Assembly (NCBI RefSeq): GCF_047324175.1
Contig: NZ_CP178732.1
Span: forward strand, 2,914,001 to 2,978,000
DNA from: Acerihabitans sp015654925
GTDB lineage: Bacteria; Pseudomonadota; Gammaproteobacteria; Enterobacterales; Enterobacteriaceae
DNA: 64,000 nucleotides
Reading direction: 5' to 3'
Shown here piece by piece: positions 34,048 to 42,860 of the stretch (position 1 is the first letter of the stretch; every line of letters starts with the position of its first letter). The position numbers and the translations under genes are program-made. The notes under the pieces were generated by a model. It did not search any database and was not told the origin of the DNA. It was given only the letters and a program-made list of their open reading frames with translations.

Positions 34048-35388
34048 CTAGCGCTGAAAAGGATAAATCGAACCCAGATTCAGCAAGCGGGTTAACTCAT
34101 CCAGGCCCACGCGCACTTCGTCCAGCAACGCGGGATCGGCCAAATCGCCCTGGCGCAGGCGATCGCGATAATGGCGATCGACCCAGGCGTTAAGCTGCGC
34201 AAACAGGTCATCGTTCATCAATACGCGCGGGTTCACCGCCTGGTACTCGCCGTCATTCAGGATCACCCGTAACCGCAGGCAGGCAGGCCCGCCGCCATTA
34301 CGCATGCTCTCACGCAGGTCAAACACCCTGATGGCATCAATGGCGCGCCCGTCGGCCGCCAGTTCGCCAAGATAGTCCCAGACCTGGGGATTATCGCGCA
34401 CCTCCTGGGGCACCACTATGGTCATTTTGCCATCCTGGCGGCTTAATAACTGGCTATTGAACAGATAAGTGCTTACCGCGTCGGCCACCGACACCCGCCG
34501 CTCAGGCACCTCGATGGGCATAAACTCTTGCCCCAGCCGGGCCAGGCGGCGTTGCAGCTGGTCGCGTACCGACCGGGTGTCCACAAACGCCTGCTGATGA
34601 TAAAACAGCACCTGCTCGTTGCTGACCGCGATGACGTCATTATGGAATACTCCCCGGTCGATGACCTCGGGGTTTTGCTGCACCAGCAAACAGCCATCCG
34701 GCGACAGCTGATGCAGGCGGGCCACGGCTTCGCTGGCCTCCCGGGTCTGCCTGGCGGGATAGCGCGCCGGCGCGGGATCAACGCCGAAACCGCTCTTGCC
34801 ATACACGAACATTTGCACGCCCGGGCCGGCATAGGCTCCCAGCCGGCTGTGATTGGCCGCCCCTTCGTCGCCGAACAGCGCCGATTGCGGCAGCGCGGCG
34901 TGATGGTGGAAATAGCGCGGGTCGGGGAAGACCGCGCGCAAAACGGCGGCGGTGGTCTCGGCTTCGATCGCGCGATGGAATTTATTATTTAAGTTGGCGG
35001 GCGTGAAATGCACCTTGCCGTCGGCGCTGTCCGCCGAGGGACTGACGGTGGCGGCATTGGCCACCCACATGGCCGACGCCGAACCCAGCGCCGATAACAG
35101 TTTGGGATGATGCGCGGCGACCCGGGCCAGAATTTGTCCATCGCTGCCGCTGAACCCCAATTGGCGCAAAGAGGGAATGTGCGGGCGCTCGTGCGGGGGC
35201 AGCACGCCCTGCGCAAAGCCCGCATCCGCCAGCGCTTTCATTTTCTCCAGGCCCTGGCGGGCGGCCAGCCACGGGTTGGCATCTTGCAGGCTGTGGCGGG
35301 TGGAGGCTTCGTTGCCGAACGACAGCCCGGCATAATGATGGGTCGCGCCGACCAGCCCGTCAAAATTGACTTCAACACATTGCGGCAT
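34048..35388 (-). CDS. astB: N-succinylarginine dihydrolase
   Basis: Second step of arginine succinyltransferase catabolism: hydrolyses succinylarginine to succinylornithine, CO2 and two NH3. The product of about 446 residues covers the whole family length. The catalytic Glu lies in Gly-Asp-Glu-Gly-Ala-Ala-Asn-His, the His in Gly-Val-Phe-His-Asn-Asp, and the Cys in Gly-Gly-Gly-Pro-Ala-Cys-Leu-Arg. Starts at 35388 and 35394 are both possible; the first has GGGAG six bases upstream. It overlaps the end of astA by 17 bases, with no astD between them as there is in E. coli. Confidence 0.95.
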   Translation of the reverse strand: MPQCVEVNFDGLVGATHHYAGLSFGNEASTRHSLQDANPWLAARQGLEKMKALADAGFAQGVLPPHERPHIPSLRQLGFSGSDGQILARVAAHHPKLLSALGSASAMWVANAATVSPSADSADGKVHFTPANLNNKFHRAIEAETTAAVLRAVFPDPRYFHHHAALPQSALFGDEGAANHSRLGAYAGPGVQMFVYGKSGFGVDPAPARYPARQTREASEAVARLHQLSPDGCLLVQQNPEVIDRGVFHNDVIAVSNEQVLFYHQQAFVDTRSVRDQLQRRLARLGQEFMPIEVPERRVSVADAVSTYLFNSQLLSRQDGKMTIVVPQEVRDNPQVWDYLGELAADGRAIDAIRVFDLRESMRNGGGPACLRLRVILNDGEYQAVNPRVLMNDDLFAQLNAWVDRHYRDRLRQGDLADPALLDEVRVGLDELTRLLNLGSIYPFQR

Positions 35389-36478
35389 AGGCATCTCCCG
35401 TTTGCCGATCCTGGGGGTGGGTTCCGGTTCGGGCGGCGCCGTGGCCATGACCGGCGGCGTACAGCTCCACCACGCGCACGCTGTCCCCGTCGGCTATCCC
35501 GAGCGCCAGGGCCGTATCCTCGCCGATCGCCAGCGGCTCGCTGCCCGGCGCGCATTGGCCGACCACGGCGCGGAATTGCTGATAACGATCGTTGGCCAGC
35601 AGGCACCAGGCCGCGTCAGGCGCCGGGGCCGGAACGGCTATAACCCGCGCGGTTACCGACCGGCTGTCGCGCACCGTGCGCAGTTGATCGATTTCCGCCT
35701 CCAGCGTCGGGCCGCCGTCGAAGATATCAACGTAGCCCTGGTAGCGCAGGCCTTCGGCTTCGAGCACCGCTTTGGCGGGTTCGGTTTGCGGATGCACCTT
35801 ACCGATGATGGCGCGCGCTTCCGGCGCCAGAAAATCCACATAGAGCGGATGTTTCGGCATCAGTTCGGCGATAAAGGATTTATTGCCGGTGCCGCTCAGG
35901 TAATCCGCATGGGCAAAGTCAATGGAGAAAAAGCGCTGGCCCAGATTGGCCCAGAACGGCGAATGGCCCTGTTCGTCGCAGTAGCCGCGCATCTCGGCGA
36001 GCACCCGCTGGCCGAAATACCGGCGAAACGCCGCCATAAACATCAGCCGCGACTTCATCAGCAATTGGCCATTTTTACCGTGGCGATAATCGGGATCGAG
36101 AAACAGGGTGCAGAGTTCGCTTTGGCCGGTATGATCGTTACTCAGAAACAGGGTCGGCACCGCGTTGTAAACATTCAGGGCGCGGGAGGCGTGCACCAAT
36201 GTGCCGACGCGAAAGTTATACCAGGGTTCGCTCAGGCCAACCGCCACTTCAATCGCGCTGACCCCCACCACCTTGCGGCAGTCGCTATCCTCCAGCACAA
36301 ATAAATAGCCCTGCTCCGCGTGGGCCGCGCTGCCTTGCCAGGTGCGCACCGAACGATCGATCCGGGCCGACAGGACATCTTCATTGGACGGCAACGAGGT
36401 GAGCCCGGCGCCGGTCTTACCCGCCAGCGCAAGGATATCCGGTAAATCGCGGTATTCGACCGGTCGGATGATCATCAT
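35372..36478 (-). CDS. astA: Arginine N-succinyltransferase
   Basis: First step of the AST pathway: succinyl-CoA plus arginine gives N2-succinylarginine. The 368-residue product is about 25 residues longer at the C-terminus than the E. coli enzyme and ends in a His/Gly/Ala-rich tail. The core matches: Leu-Ser-Asn-Asp-His-Thr-Gly near residue 115, Cys-Thr-Leu-Phe-Leu-Asp-Pro just after, and Phe-Trp-Ala-Asn-Leu-Gly-Gln-Arg-Phe-Phe near 185. The ATG at 36478 has GGAG eight bases upstream. It is the first gene after a sigma-54 promoter, a place held by astC in E. coli. Confidence 0.94.
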   Translation of the reverse strand: MMIIRPVEYRDLPDILALAGKTGAGLTSLPSNEDVLSARIDRSVRTWQGSAAHAEQGYLFVLEDSDCRKVVGVSAIEVAVGLSEPWYNFRVGTLVHASRALNVYNAVPTLFLSNDHTGQSELCTLFLDPDYRHGKNGQLLMKSRLMFMAAFRRYFGQRVLAEMRGYCDEQGHSPFWANLGQRFFSIDFAHADYLSGTGNKSFIAELMPKHPLYVDFLAPEARAIIGKVHPQTEPAKAVLEAEGLRYQGYVDIFDGGPTLEAEIDQLRTVRDSRSVTARVIAVPAPAPDAAWCLLANDRYQQFRAVVGQCAPGSEPLAIGEDTALALGIADGDSVRVVELYAAGHGHGAARTGTHPQDRQTGDAYAAMC

Positions 36479-36517
36479 AGTCAAGACTCCTCAGTACGCT
36501 TGAGATAAGTATAGATA

Positions 36518-36532
36518 GCACACTTCATGCCA
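36518..36532 (-). promoter_or_regulatory. Sigma-54 promoter of astAB
   Basis: On the minus strand TGGCATG-N5-TGC has GG and GC separated by exactly ten bases, as -24/-12 promoters require. Transcription would begin about 28 bases before the astA ATG. The E. coli ast operon is also sigma-54 dependent. Confidence 0.7.
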
Positions 36533-36773
36533 GCCACCTCGGCCAAAAATGAATAAAATTGACGCGGCGCTTAAAAATCAAAGGGTTAAAAATTTATATT
36601 ATTCACTTTATGTGAATAAAAAATGAATATTATGCAATCAGCAGGCGATTGTTCCAGAATAAGAGAGGATTTATGCAAGCGGCAGACTATTTTATTCCCG
36701 CCGCCGCGCGGGCGGCGGCCATACGCCCCGCCGCCTTTTTTCGGTCGCCGGCAATGGATGAAAAGAGGGCAAT

Positions 36774-36790
36774 TGCACCACAATGGTGCA
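36774..36790. promoter_or_regulatory. NtrC (NRI) enhancer site
   Basis: A perfect palindrome TGCACCA-N3-TGGTGCA, the same form as the strong NtrC sites upstream of glnA. It lies about 250 bases upstream of the sigma-54 promoter, a normal enhancer distance, and just beyond the ychO stop. Confidence 0.8.
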
Positions 36791-36812
36791 TAGCGCGTCC
36801 TAAAGGGGAGCG

Positions 36813-38261
36813 TTAATACGGGATGGGGGCAGTTTGCGCGGTCAACGGCGGCTCGACTTTAAGCGCGATCCAGTTGGACGTGACCCGCTGCTGCTTGTCA
36901 TCTTCCACGGTGACCGACAGTGAATAAGCGTTGGTCGCCCCCGGCGCGGCGTCCCAGGGCGGCATGATGATACTCCAGCCGTTGGGCTGGTTGCCGTGCG
37001 CGGGCGGCGTCAGGCTCAGCGCATGGGTATCGCCTTGCCAGCTTACGGCATTGATTTTATTGCGCGCCTCCACCTGAACTTTCAATTGCACGGTATCGCC
37101 GCTGTGCAATAACCAAGGGGGCGTGGCGAGAAACACCGACAGGGTTTTACGCTGCCGGAATGAGAGCACCGGGGTATTATTGCGTTGCACCAAATCATAG
37201 CGGCTGCCCCTTAGCGAGTGCGCTTCGGCCACGTTTTGGGCGGATATTTGCTGTTCAAACGGCACCCCGAGCCGATAATTCACCGTCAGGGAGTATTGGT
37301 CCTGGGTTTCGCCGCTGTCGCCCGCTTTATGCCTGGCGGACAGGGTCATCAGGGGAACCGGGGTATAATCGACCCCAAACTCCAGCGCCGAGGGATCGTT
37401 GCGATAATTGCCGCTATCAAACAGATCGACGTTATCGCCGTAATAGCGCTCGTATTTAACCGACGCGCCCACCTGACGATAAAACGGGAGATACCCCTGG
37501 GTGGTGATATCGTAGCCCGCGGCGCTTTGGCGCAGGAACGTATCGGCCCCCCGGCCGGCCCGCATAGCGGAAAGAGGATAATAATAATTGGAAGATAAAC
37601 TCAGGTAATCCCCGCGGGCTTCGGCACCGATGGCCCCGCGCCGCAGGGCATCGCGTTGCAAATACCGATCGTAAAATACGTTATACCCCAGTTGCCATCC
37701 CCCGGTCAGCCAGCGTTGCCCCAGCCCCACGTTGCCTACCGCGCCCTGCGGCGTTCCCTGTACACCCACCTGGCTGTAGGTGAGCGCGCCATGGGCCGTG
37801 TCGCGCAGGGGCAGCAGCAATTGCCCGTAGCTGCCGGTAAATTTACCGGCGGAATTCACATCGAGGGAGACGCTGGAATACCCCAGCGGAGAGAGCAGCG
37901 CTTCGCTCTGCTGTTGTAATTGGGTGAGGATTTTGCCTTTTGCCTGTTCCAGCAAAAAGGTGCGCCAGGAGAGATCGCTGGCGTCATTGTTGGCCTCAGC
38001 CAATTGTTTGGCGAGGGATGCCAGCTTTTGTTCTGCGTCGCTTTGGTTTAAACTCTCGCCCCCGAGCGTCGGCAGGTCGGACTGGGTTTCCGCTGCCAAA
38101 ACGCCGGCGTCGGGGATATTCGCGCTTAGCGTATCCGTGGCCAGCGCCGCTGCGCTTAACGGCAACAGGACCATGATTACGCCGCATAACGCCGGCGGTA
38201 AAAAAAACTGACCGGCTCGATTTGGCCGCTTATTCTGGCCGCATAGGGGGAATAAGTGCAA
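36813..38261 (-). CDS. ychO: Inverse autotransporter-like outer membrane protein (YchO family)
   Basis: A 482-residue protein with a long basic N-region, a signal peptide hydrophobic core near residues 25-40, a short linker, and an intimin/invasin-type beta-barrel with alternating aromatic strands (about residues 110-370). A short C-terminal Ig-like domain follows (about 375-480). It lacks the long adhesin repeats of true invasins, as YchO does. In E. coli ychO lies close to chaC; here the acyltransferase gene lies between. The role is unknown, with a weak link to adhesion by family. Confidence 0.85.
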   Translation of the reverse strand: MHLFPLCGQNKRPNRAGQFFLPPALCGVIMVLLPLSAAALATDTLSANIPDAGVLAAETQSDLPTLGGESLNQSDAEQKLASLAKQLAEANNDASDLSWRTFLLEQAKGKILTQLQQQSEALLSPLGYSSVSLDVNSAGKFTGSYGQLLLPLRDTAHGALTYSQVGVQGTPQGAVGNVGLGQRWLTGGWQLGYNVFYDRYLQRDALRRGAIGAEARGDYLSLSSNYYYPLSAMRAGRGADTFLRQSAAGYDITTQGYLPFYRQVGASVKYERYYGDNVDLFDSGNYRNDPSALEFGVDYTPVPLMTLSARHKAGDSGETQDQYSLTVNYRLGVPFEQQISAQNVAEAHSLRGSRYDLVQRNNTPVLSFRQRKTLSVFLATPPWLLHSGDTVQLKVQVEARNKINAVSWQGDTHALSLTPPAHGNQPNGWSIIMPPWDAAPGATNAYSLSVTVEDDKQQRVTSNWIALKVEPPLTAQTAPIPY

Positions 38262-38493
38262 TACATACCTCTCAGTTCGCGTCTGCTCATCGGCGTGACG
38301 CGTTGCTTTGATGACCGGCCTATTGCCGGACTGCTCATAAAGTAACCCGAGGCAGTAACTATAACATAATCCGAGGGGGAGAATCCCTTAGCTTGATTAA
38401 CATTTTAAACTACAATTATTATGCTGTTATATTACAAATGGCACCTGCCCGCCACCAGGATGTCTTAGACGACATCGGCCCGGAGATAATGGT

Positions 38494-39789
38494 ATGAAAC
38501 CTCTCGAAAAGGAACGATTCATAGGCCTTGAGTGGCTGCGCTTTTTACTGGGATGTTATGTGATGCTGTACCATACCGCCCATACGTACCCGCAGATCCA
38601 AAACATAACCGGCGTGGGCGAACTGACCAGCATGGGTTTTTTCGCCACCAGCTCGTTTTTCGTATTGTCCGGTTTTTTACTGGCCCATGTGTATGTCAGG
38701 GGGGACCGGCTGCGCGATCCGGCCACCACCTTCTGGGCCAAACGGTTTTTTAATCTTTATCCTATCCATATCGTGGCGCTGGTTTCATCGATCCTGGTCA
38801 TTACGCTGATGCAATGGTTGGCCATTGCGCCGGAAGGCCCGGGAGCCAGCGTGCGTTTCGTGGTTTACGACACCAATGAAATTTTGGGGCAAACCAACCC
38901 CGAGCTGTTTCGCCATTATATGGACAATGTCCAGTTGGCTTTTAACAGCGTATTGCAGGTGTTTATGCTACAGGCCTGGAATCCGTACTTCCTGACCTTT
39001 AACGCCCCGCTGTGGTCCCTTTCCACCTTGTTTTTCTTTTACGTATTGTTCCCCTACTGCGCGCCAAAATTAATGAGCGCCCGCCGCACCTGGTTATGGC
39101 TGGCGATTATTTGGGCGCTTTACCTGCTGCCGCCGGTATTGATTATCTGGAAAAATCTGTACGGCGTGCCCTACACCGGACTGCTTCAGCGAGTGCCCAT
39201 TTTCCGCGTGCCCGAATTTTTCGGCGGCATCCTGGGCTATGCCTTATTTCGCCGGGCGCGGTTAAACCAGCAGATCTTATCGCCGTGGCAGCGCCGCGGC
39301 ATGGGGCTGTTTATTGCCGCGTGTTTTCTGATTGCGGCGGCATTATTCACCCATGGCCCGAAATATTGGTATTTCCTGCTGCATAACGGCCTGCTGTTGC
39401 CTTCGCAAATAGCGCTGGTTTACCTTTGCGCCCTGGCGCGCACCCCGGACAGCGCCTGGCTGCGCCACTGGTCGCCGCGCCTGGGGGCGGCGTCGCTATC
39501 CATGTTTGCCCTGCACGTTCCGCTATTTAATCTTTTCCGCACTTTGGAGCAGTTTTTCCGTGGCAATCCCACGGCCTGCTTTAGCGATTGGGAGGGATGC
39601 ATTGCCGCGGCGGGCGAGGTGCAGCTGTCATTGGGCGGGTATGCGATGTATTTGCTGCTGACTATTGCGGTATGCGTGCTGTTCCAGGAACAGTTCGTGG
39701 TGCGGGTGCGTAAACGCCTGGTGGCGCAATTCCTGAGCAAGGACCGGGAAGACCGCCGCTTGGATGCGCCGGACCGGTCGCGCTCCTGA
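38494..39789 (+). CDS. Acyltransferase 3 family membrane protein (OafA/YrhL type)
   Basis: A 431-residue multi-span protein with about ten membrane helices. It begins with the family pattern Glu-Trp-Leu-Arg-Phe-Leu-Leu-Gly and Met-Leu-Tyr-His (catalytic-type His near residue 25), followed by Phe-Phe-Val-Leu-Ser-Gly-Phe-Leu-Leu and Arg-Phe-Phe-Asn-Leu-Tyr-Pro. Such enzymes O-acylate surface polysaccharides, lipids or other envelope glycans. It is divergent from ychO and convergent with chaC. The acceptor cannot be deduced. Confidence 0.87.
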   Translation: MKPLEKERFIGLEWLRFLLGCYVMLYHTAHTYPQIQNITGVGELTSMGFFATSSFFVLSGFLLAHVYVRGDRLRDPATTFWAKRFFNLYPIHIVALVSSILVITLMQWLAIAPEGPGASVRFVVYDTNEILGQTNPELFRHYMDNVQLAFNSVLQVFMLQAWNPYFLTFNAPLWSLSTLFFFYVLFPYCAPKLMSARRTWLWLAIIWALYLLPPVLIIWKNLYGVPYTGLLQRVPIFRVPEFFGGILGYALFRRARLNQQILSPWQRRGMGLFIAACFLIAAALFTHGPKYWYFLLHNGLLLPSQIALVYLCALARTPDSAWLRHWSPRLGAASLSMFALHVPLFNLFRTLEQFFRGNPTACFSDWEGCIAAAGEVQLSLGGYAMYLLLTIAVCVLFQEQFVVRVRKRLVAQFLSKDREDRRLDAPDRSRS

Positions 39790-39832
39790 TCGCTTATCTT
39801 TCATCCCCGGCCATGGCCATGGCCGGGCAATT

Positions 39833-40546
39833 CTAATCGGAATACGCCAGCGGCGGCCCGTCGAACGGGTTGCGATTCACCGCCGAACGGGCTTGCAGCA
39901 ATTGGCGCACATGATTGACCAACTCCACCATGCACTCGTCATGCATGCCATGATTGTTCAGTTCTTGTTCCAGGGCGAACAGGTATTGCGCATTGGTGCC
40001 CAGCGGGCCGCTGGCGCAGGCAATCAGCGGCGCGATAACCTGCGAACGGGTATCGGCCTCGAAAAACGGATGCTGCGGGTCCATGACGAACGCCAGCGCC
40101 GTGACCTTCTGGTTTTCTTCCAGGGTAAGTTCGGTCCAGGTGGGAATATAGCAGCCGGTAACCATTTCGCGTTTCCAGAGCAGCGCCAGTTCATCGTACA
40201 GCTGCTCTTCCGGCAGCCTGAATGCCAGGCCGGTGGTTTGCCCGCCCTCTTTTAACGCCAGCATCCGGCCCGGCTGGGCCGCCGTGCCGCGTCCGGCGGT
40301 CAGGCGCAGGCAAAATGCGCGATGCCAGCCCGTAAGCGTGGCGGGGCTCACCTTATCCGCTTCAAAGATGGGATTCCACATTAACGACCCGTAGCCGAAT
40401 ATCCATACCGGACTATTATCCGGCCGGCGCGACAACGTACATTGCAAAGAAGCATGGCGTTGTTCCGGAGTTAACAACAGTGCCTCGTCAATAATGCCAA
40501 AGGCGGTTTTACAGTCAGCTTTTTGCAAAAAATCGCGTGTTAACAC
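39833..40546 (-). CDS. chaC: Glutathione-specific gamma-glutamylcyclotransferase ChaC
   Basis: Splits glutathione to 5-oxoproline and Cys-Gly in the cytoplasm. The frame stays open upstream, but the GTG at 40546 gives the family N-terminus (Thr-Arg-Asp-Phe-Leu) and 237 residues. Tyr-Gly-Ser-Leu-Met-Trp-Asn-Pro near residue 50 is the substrate loop and Lys-Arg-Glu-Met-Val-Thr-Gly holds the catalytic Glu. It lies downstream of chaB as in E. coli, with about 300 bases between the two. Confidence 0.92.
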   Translation of the reverse strand: MLTRDFLQKADCKTAFGIIDEALLLTPEQRHASLQCTLSRRPDNSPVWIFGYGSLMWNPIFEADKVSPATLTGWHRAFCLRLTAGRGTAAQPGRMLALKEGGQTTGLAFRLPEEQLYDELALLWKREMVTGCYIPTWTELTLEENQKVTALAFVMDPQHPFFEADTRSQVIAPLIACASGPLGTNAQYLFALEQELNNHGMHDECMVELVNHVRQLLQARSAVNRNPFDGPPLAYSD

Positions 40547-40849
40547 TTGCTCACTCTCTCCCGACCACGTTTGCCACAGACTAGGTACAGCCGTACAGCA
40601 GATACCTACAACATTAATTATGTAAGAGTCAATTATTTTCAAAGGAATACTATGACACTATTCGTTTATGCCCGATCTGGCAAGTTTGATCTCAATCACA
40701 AAACCAAAAAATGATGTTTCAACACGCTTCAGGGTGGGTGCGGGGGTCATGTCGGCGCCTGCGCGCGTTGGAGAGAATGGCCCCGGGCGGGGCCGGCCTG
40801 GGGAAGAGCAAGGCGTGCGGTAAGGGGTAATAAGTTGAAAAAGGTAGCG

Positions 40850-41080
40850 TTATTTTTTGGGATGCCAGCGGTCGTCGTCGCCTTTCTGGTAGCCATGTTT
40901 GACCGCCGCCCAGGCGACTTTATGCGCCGTTTCTTCGCGGGATTCGTCACCCCGGCGTTCTGATTTATCCTCATACTGATCCCATGCGTGATTAAAAGCT
41001 TCGCGATAAATATCCTGCGCATGTTTTGGCAGTACATTAGTTACACTGTCGGGTAATGATGAATTAGATTTATAGGGCAT
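40850..41080 (-). CDS. chaB: ChaB family protein
   Basis: A 76-residue protein with Pro-Tyr-Lys at the start, Leu-Pro-Lys-His-Ala-Gln-Asp-Ile-Tyr-Arg-Glu-Ala-Phe-Asn-His-Ala-Trp and the late Ala-His-Lys-Val-Ala-Trp-Ala-Ala-Val-Lys, both family signatures. Named as a regulator of the neighbouring cation antiporter ChaA, but without firm proof. It is divergent from chaA across a 450-base gap. Confidence 0.93.
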   Translation of the reverse strand: MPYKSNSSLPDSVTNVLPKHAQDIYREAFNHAWDQYEDKSERRGDESREETAHKVAWAAVKHGYQKGDDDRWHPKK

Positions 41081-41530
41081 GGCGCAATTCTCCGCGGTTC
41101 CGGCTGTTTAATGGAGTCGGCTGTAGGGTTATAACCGGTATGCTTTACTATTAATAAGTGTAGGCAAGGTTGGACAAATCGCCAAAGCGGCGCTGGGGGC
41201 CGCAGAAAGAGTGATAATGCTATTATGCGACATTTTCAAAAATATGGCGGCTAACCACTGAAAGCTGCCATTTAGGACGGAAAGATGTCTACTTACGGGC
41301 ATCCATACCATAATAACATTTTATGATTAACGTATTTATCCGATAAATACCGCTAACAAACCTCCGTTTTACCCGCCTTTACAGGTATTTTTTTCCAAGC
41401 GGCGGTTTATACACAAATTGACATTTATTAGCCGCTTTTCTGGTAAGCTTGTCTCCGGATATTTCATAGCTGGTGCCCGATAACTATAACGTCTGGTAAC
41501 AAGCCTTACTATGCAAGGAGATTACCTATC
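41081..41530. other. Divergent chaB / chaA promoter region
   Basis: About 450 bases without a convincing gene. A TTGACA at 41418-41423 is followed after 17 bases by a poor -10 (TGGTAA), a candidate chaA promoter. A short open frame on the minus strand (41129-41311) has no support. Confidence 0.45.
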
Positions 41531-42631
41531 ATGAAGTCTTCCGTTCCAGGGATTAAAACCCGTCATAAAGAATATACCCTGCTCTTTCCCATCGCGGCGC
41601 TGGTGATATTGATAGTCTGGGGCTCCGCCGCTCCGCTATCATTTGCGCTGGCGGTGGCGATCAATCTGCTGGCCCTGGCCGCTATCCTGGTCAGCGCCTT
41701 TAACGTGGTGCGCCACGCCGATGTCCTGGCGCATCGCCTGGGCGAGCCCTTCGGTTCCCTGATCCTGAGCCTGTCGGTGGTCATCCTTGAGGTGAGCCTG
41801 ATATCCGCATTAATGGCCACCGGCAACGCGTCGCCCGGGCTGATGCGCGATACCCTGTTCTCCGTCATCATGATCGTCACCACCGGATTGGTGGGGTTTT
41901 CGCTGCTGCTCGGCGGCCGTAAATTCGCCACCCAGTCCGTGAACCTGGCGGGCATCAAACAATATCTGATGGCCATAATTCCCCTGGCGGTGATCGTACT
42001 GGTACTGCCGGCTTCCCTGCCCGACGGTAACTTCAGTACCGCCCAGGCGCTGATTGCCGCCGCCATCTCCGCCGCCATGTACGGCGTGTTTTTGCTGATA
42101 CAAACCACCACCCACCAGAAATGGTTCATTTACGAGCACGAAGACGGCGACGACGACGACCCCCACGGCAAACCGTCCGCCCACAGCTCGACCTGGCACA
42201 GCATCTGGTTAATCCTGCATCTGATCGCGGTGGTGGCGGTGACCAAGTTCAACGCCGTGCCGCTGGAACAACTGCTCAGCGATTTAAACGCCCCGCAGCA
42301 AATCACCGGTTTTCTGGTCGCGCTGCTGATCCTGTCGCCGGAAGGCCTGGGCGCCATCAAAGCCGTACTGAAAAATCAGGTGCAGCGCGCCATGAATCTA
42401 TTCTTCGGTTCGGTACTGGCCACTATTTCCCTGACCGTGCCTACCGTCACCATCATCGCCATATTAACCGGCCATCCCCTGGCGTTTGGCCTGGAGCTGC
42501 CGCAGGTGGTGGTGATGCTCACCGCGATGATCTTGTGCCAGATATCCTTTTCCACCGGGCGCACCAATGTCCTGAACGGCACCGCGCATCTGGCGCTGTT
42601 TGGCGCTTATCTTATGACGCTGATGCTATAA
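41531..42631 (+). CDS. chaA: Sodium/calcium/potassium-proton antiporter ChaA
   Basis: Inner membrane antiporter that expels Na+, Ca2+ or K+ in exchange for protons at alkaline pH. The 366-residue product has two halves of about five membrane helices each, with the CaCA-family Gly-Glu-Pro-Phe-Gly-Ser-Leu-Ile-Leu-Ser (near residue 75) and Ser-Pro-Glu-Gly-Leu-Gly-Ala (near 275) containing the ion-binding glutamates. The loop between halves is very acidic (Glu-Asp-Gly-Asp-Asp-Asp-Asp) and may bind cations. ATGCAAGGAG lies before the start. Confidence 0.95.
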   Translation: MKSSVPGIKTRHKEYTLLFPIAALVILIVWGSAAPLSFALAVAINLLALAAILVSAFNVVRHADVLAHRLGEPFGSLILSLSVVILEVSLISALMATGNASPGLMRDTLFSVIMIVTTGLVGFSLLLGGRKFATQSVNLAGIKQYLMAIIPLAVIVLVLPASLPDGNFSTAQALIAAAISAAMYGVFLLIQTTTHQKWFIYEHEDGDDDDPHGKPSAHSSTWHSIWLILHLIAVVAVTKFNAVPLEQLLSDLNAPQQITGFLVALLILSPEGLGAIKAVLKNQVQRAMNLFFGSVLATISLTVPTVTIIAILTGHPLAFGLELPQVVVMLTAMILCQISFSTGRTNVLNGTAHLALFGAYLMTLML

Positions 42632-42860
42632 GCGGACAGGCAAAGATTATATTCCACCGGGAGCGCCCTGCTTCCGGTGATGCCTGGGCCTAAAAGCGTG
42701 ACCAACGGTGAAAAAAAAGTGCAATGACAAAGATACTGATTCTTTTTCGCCTCTCCCATGATTTAACGCTGGTTTTTACTTTCCAATACCGTGTATTTTA
42801 GTCATTCTTTATGACGGACCCCTGGCCCGCCTTGGTTAACGTTTTGGTTCGTTTGTATTC

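Larger units (their letters stand above)
36479..36812. other. astA control region and synteny junction
   Basis: A 334-base, largely A+T-rich region between the start of astA and the end of ychO. It holds a sigma-54 promoter, an inverted repeat TTATTCAC-N5-GTGAATAA (36599-36619), several TGAAT/ATTCA half-sites that recall ArgR boxes, a G+C-rich 8-bp hairpin (36698-36718) and an NtrC site. Gene order on its two sides comes from two different parts of the E. coli map. Confidence 0.6.

Noticed and set aside
36698..36718. G+C-rich hairpin as a ychO terminator
   Set aside because: The stem is good, but no T-run follows on the minus strand; noted only as part of the region.
40747..41037. 96-codon minus-strand frame overlapping chaB
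   Set aside because: It is in another frame of the clearly recognised chaB gene and has an arginine/lysine-rich, family-less product.
41129..41311. 60-codon frame between chaB and chaA
   Set aside because: No ribosome site and no hydrophobic or domain pattern; it falls in a promoter region.
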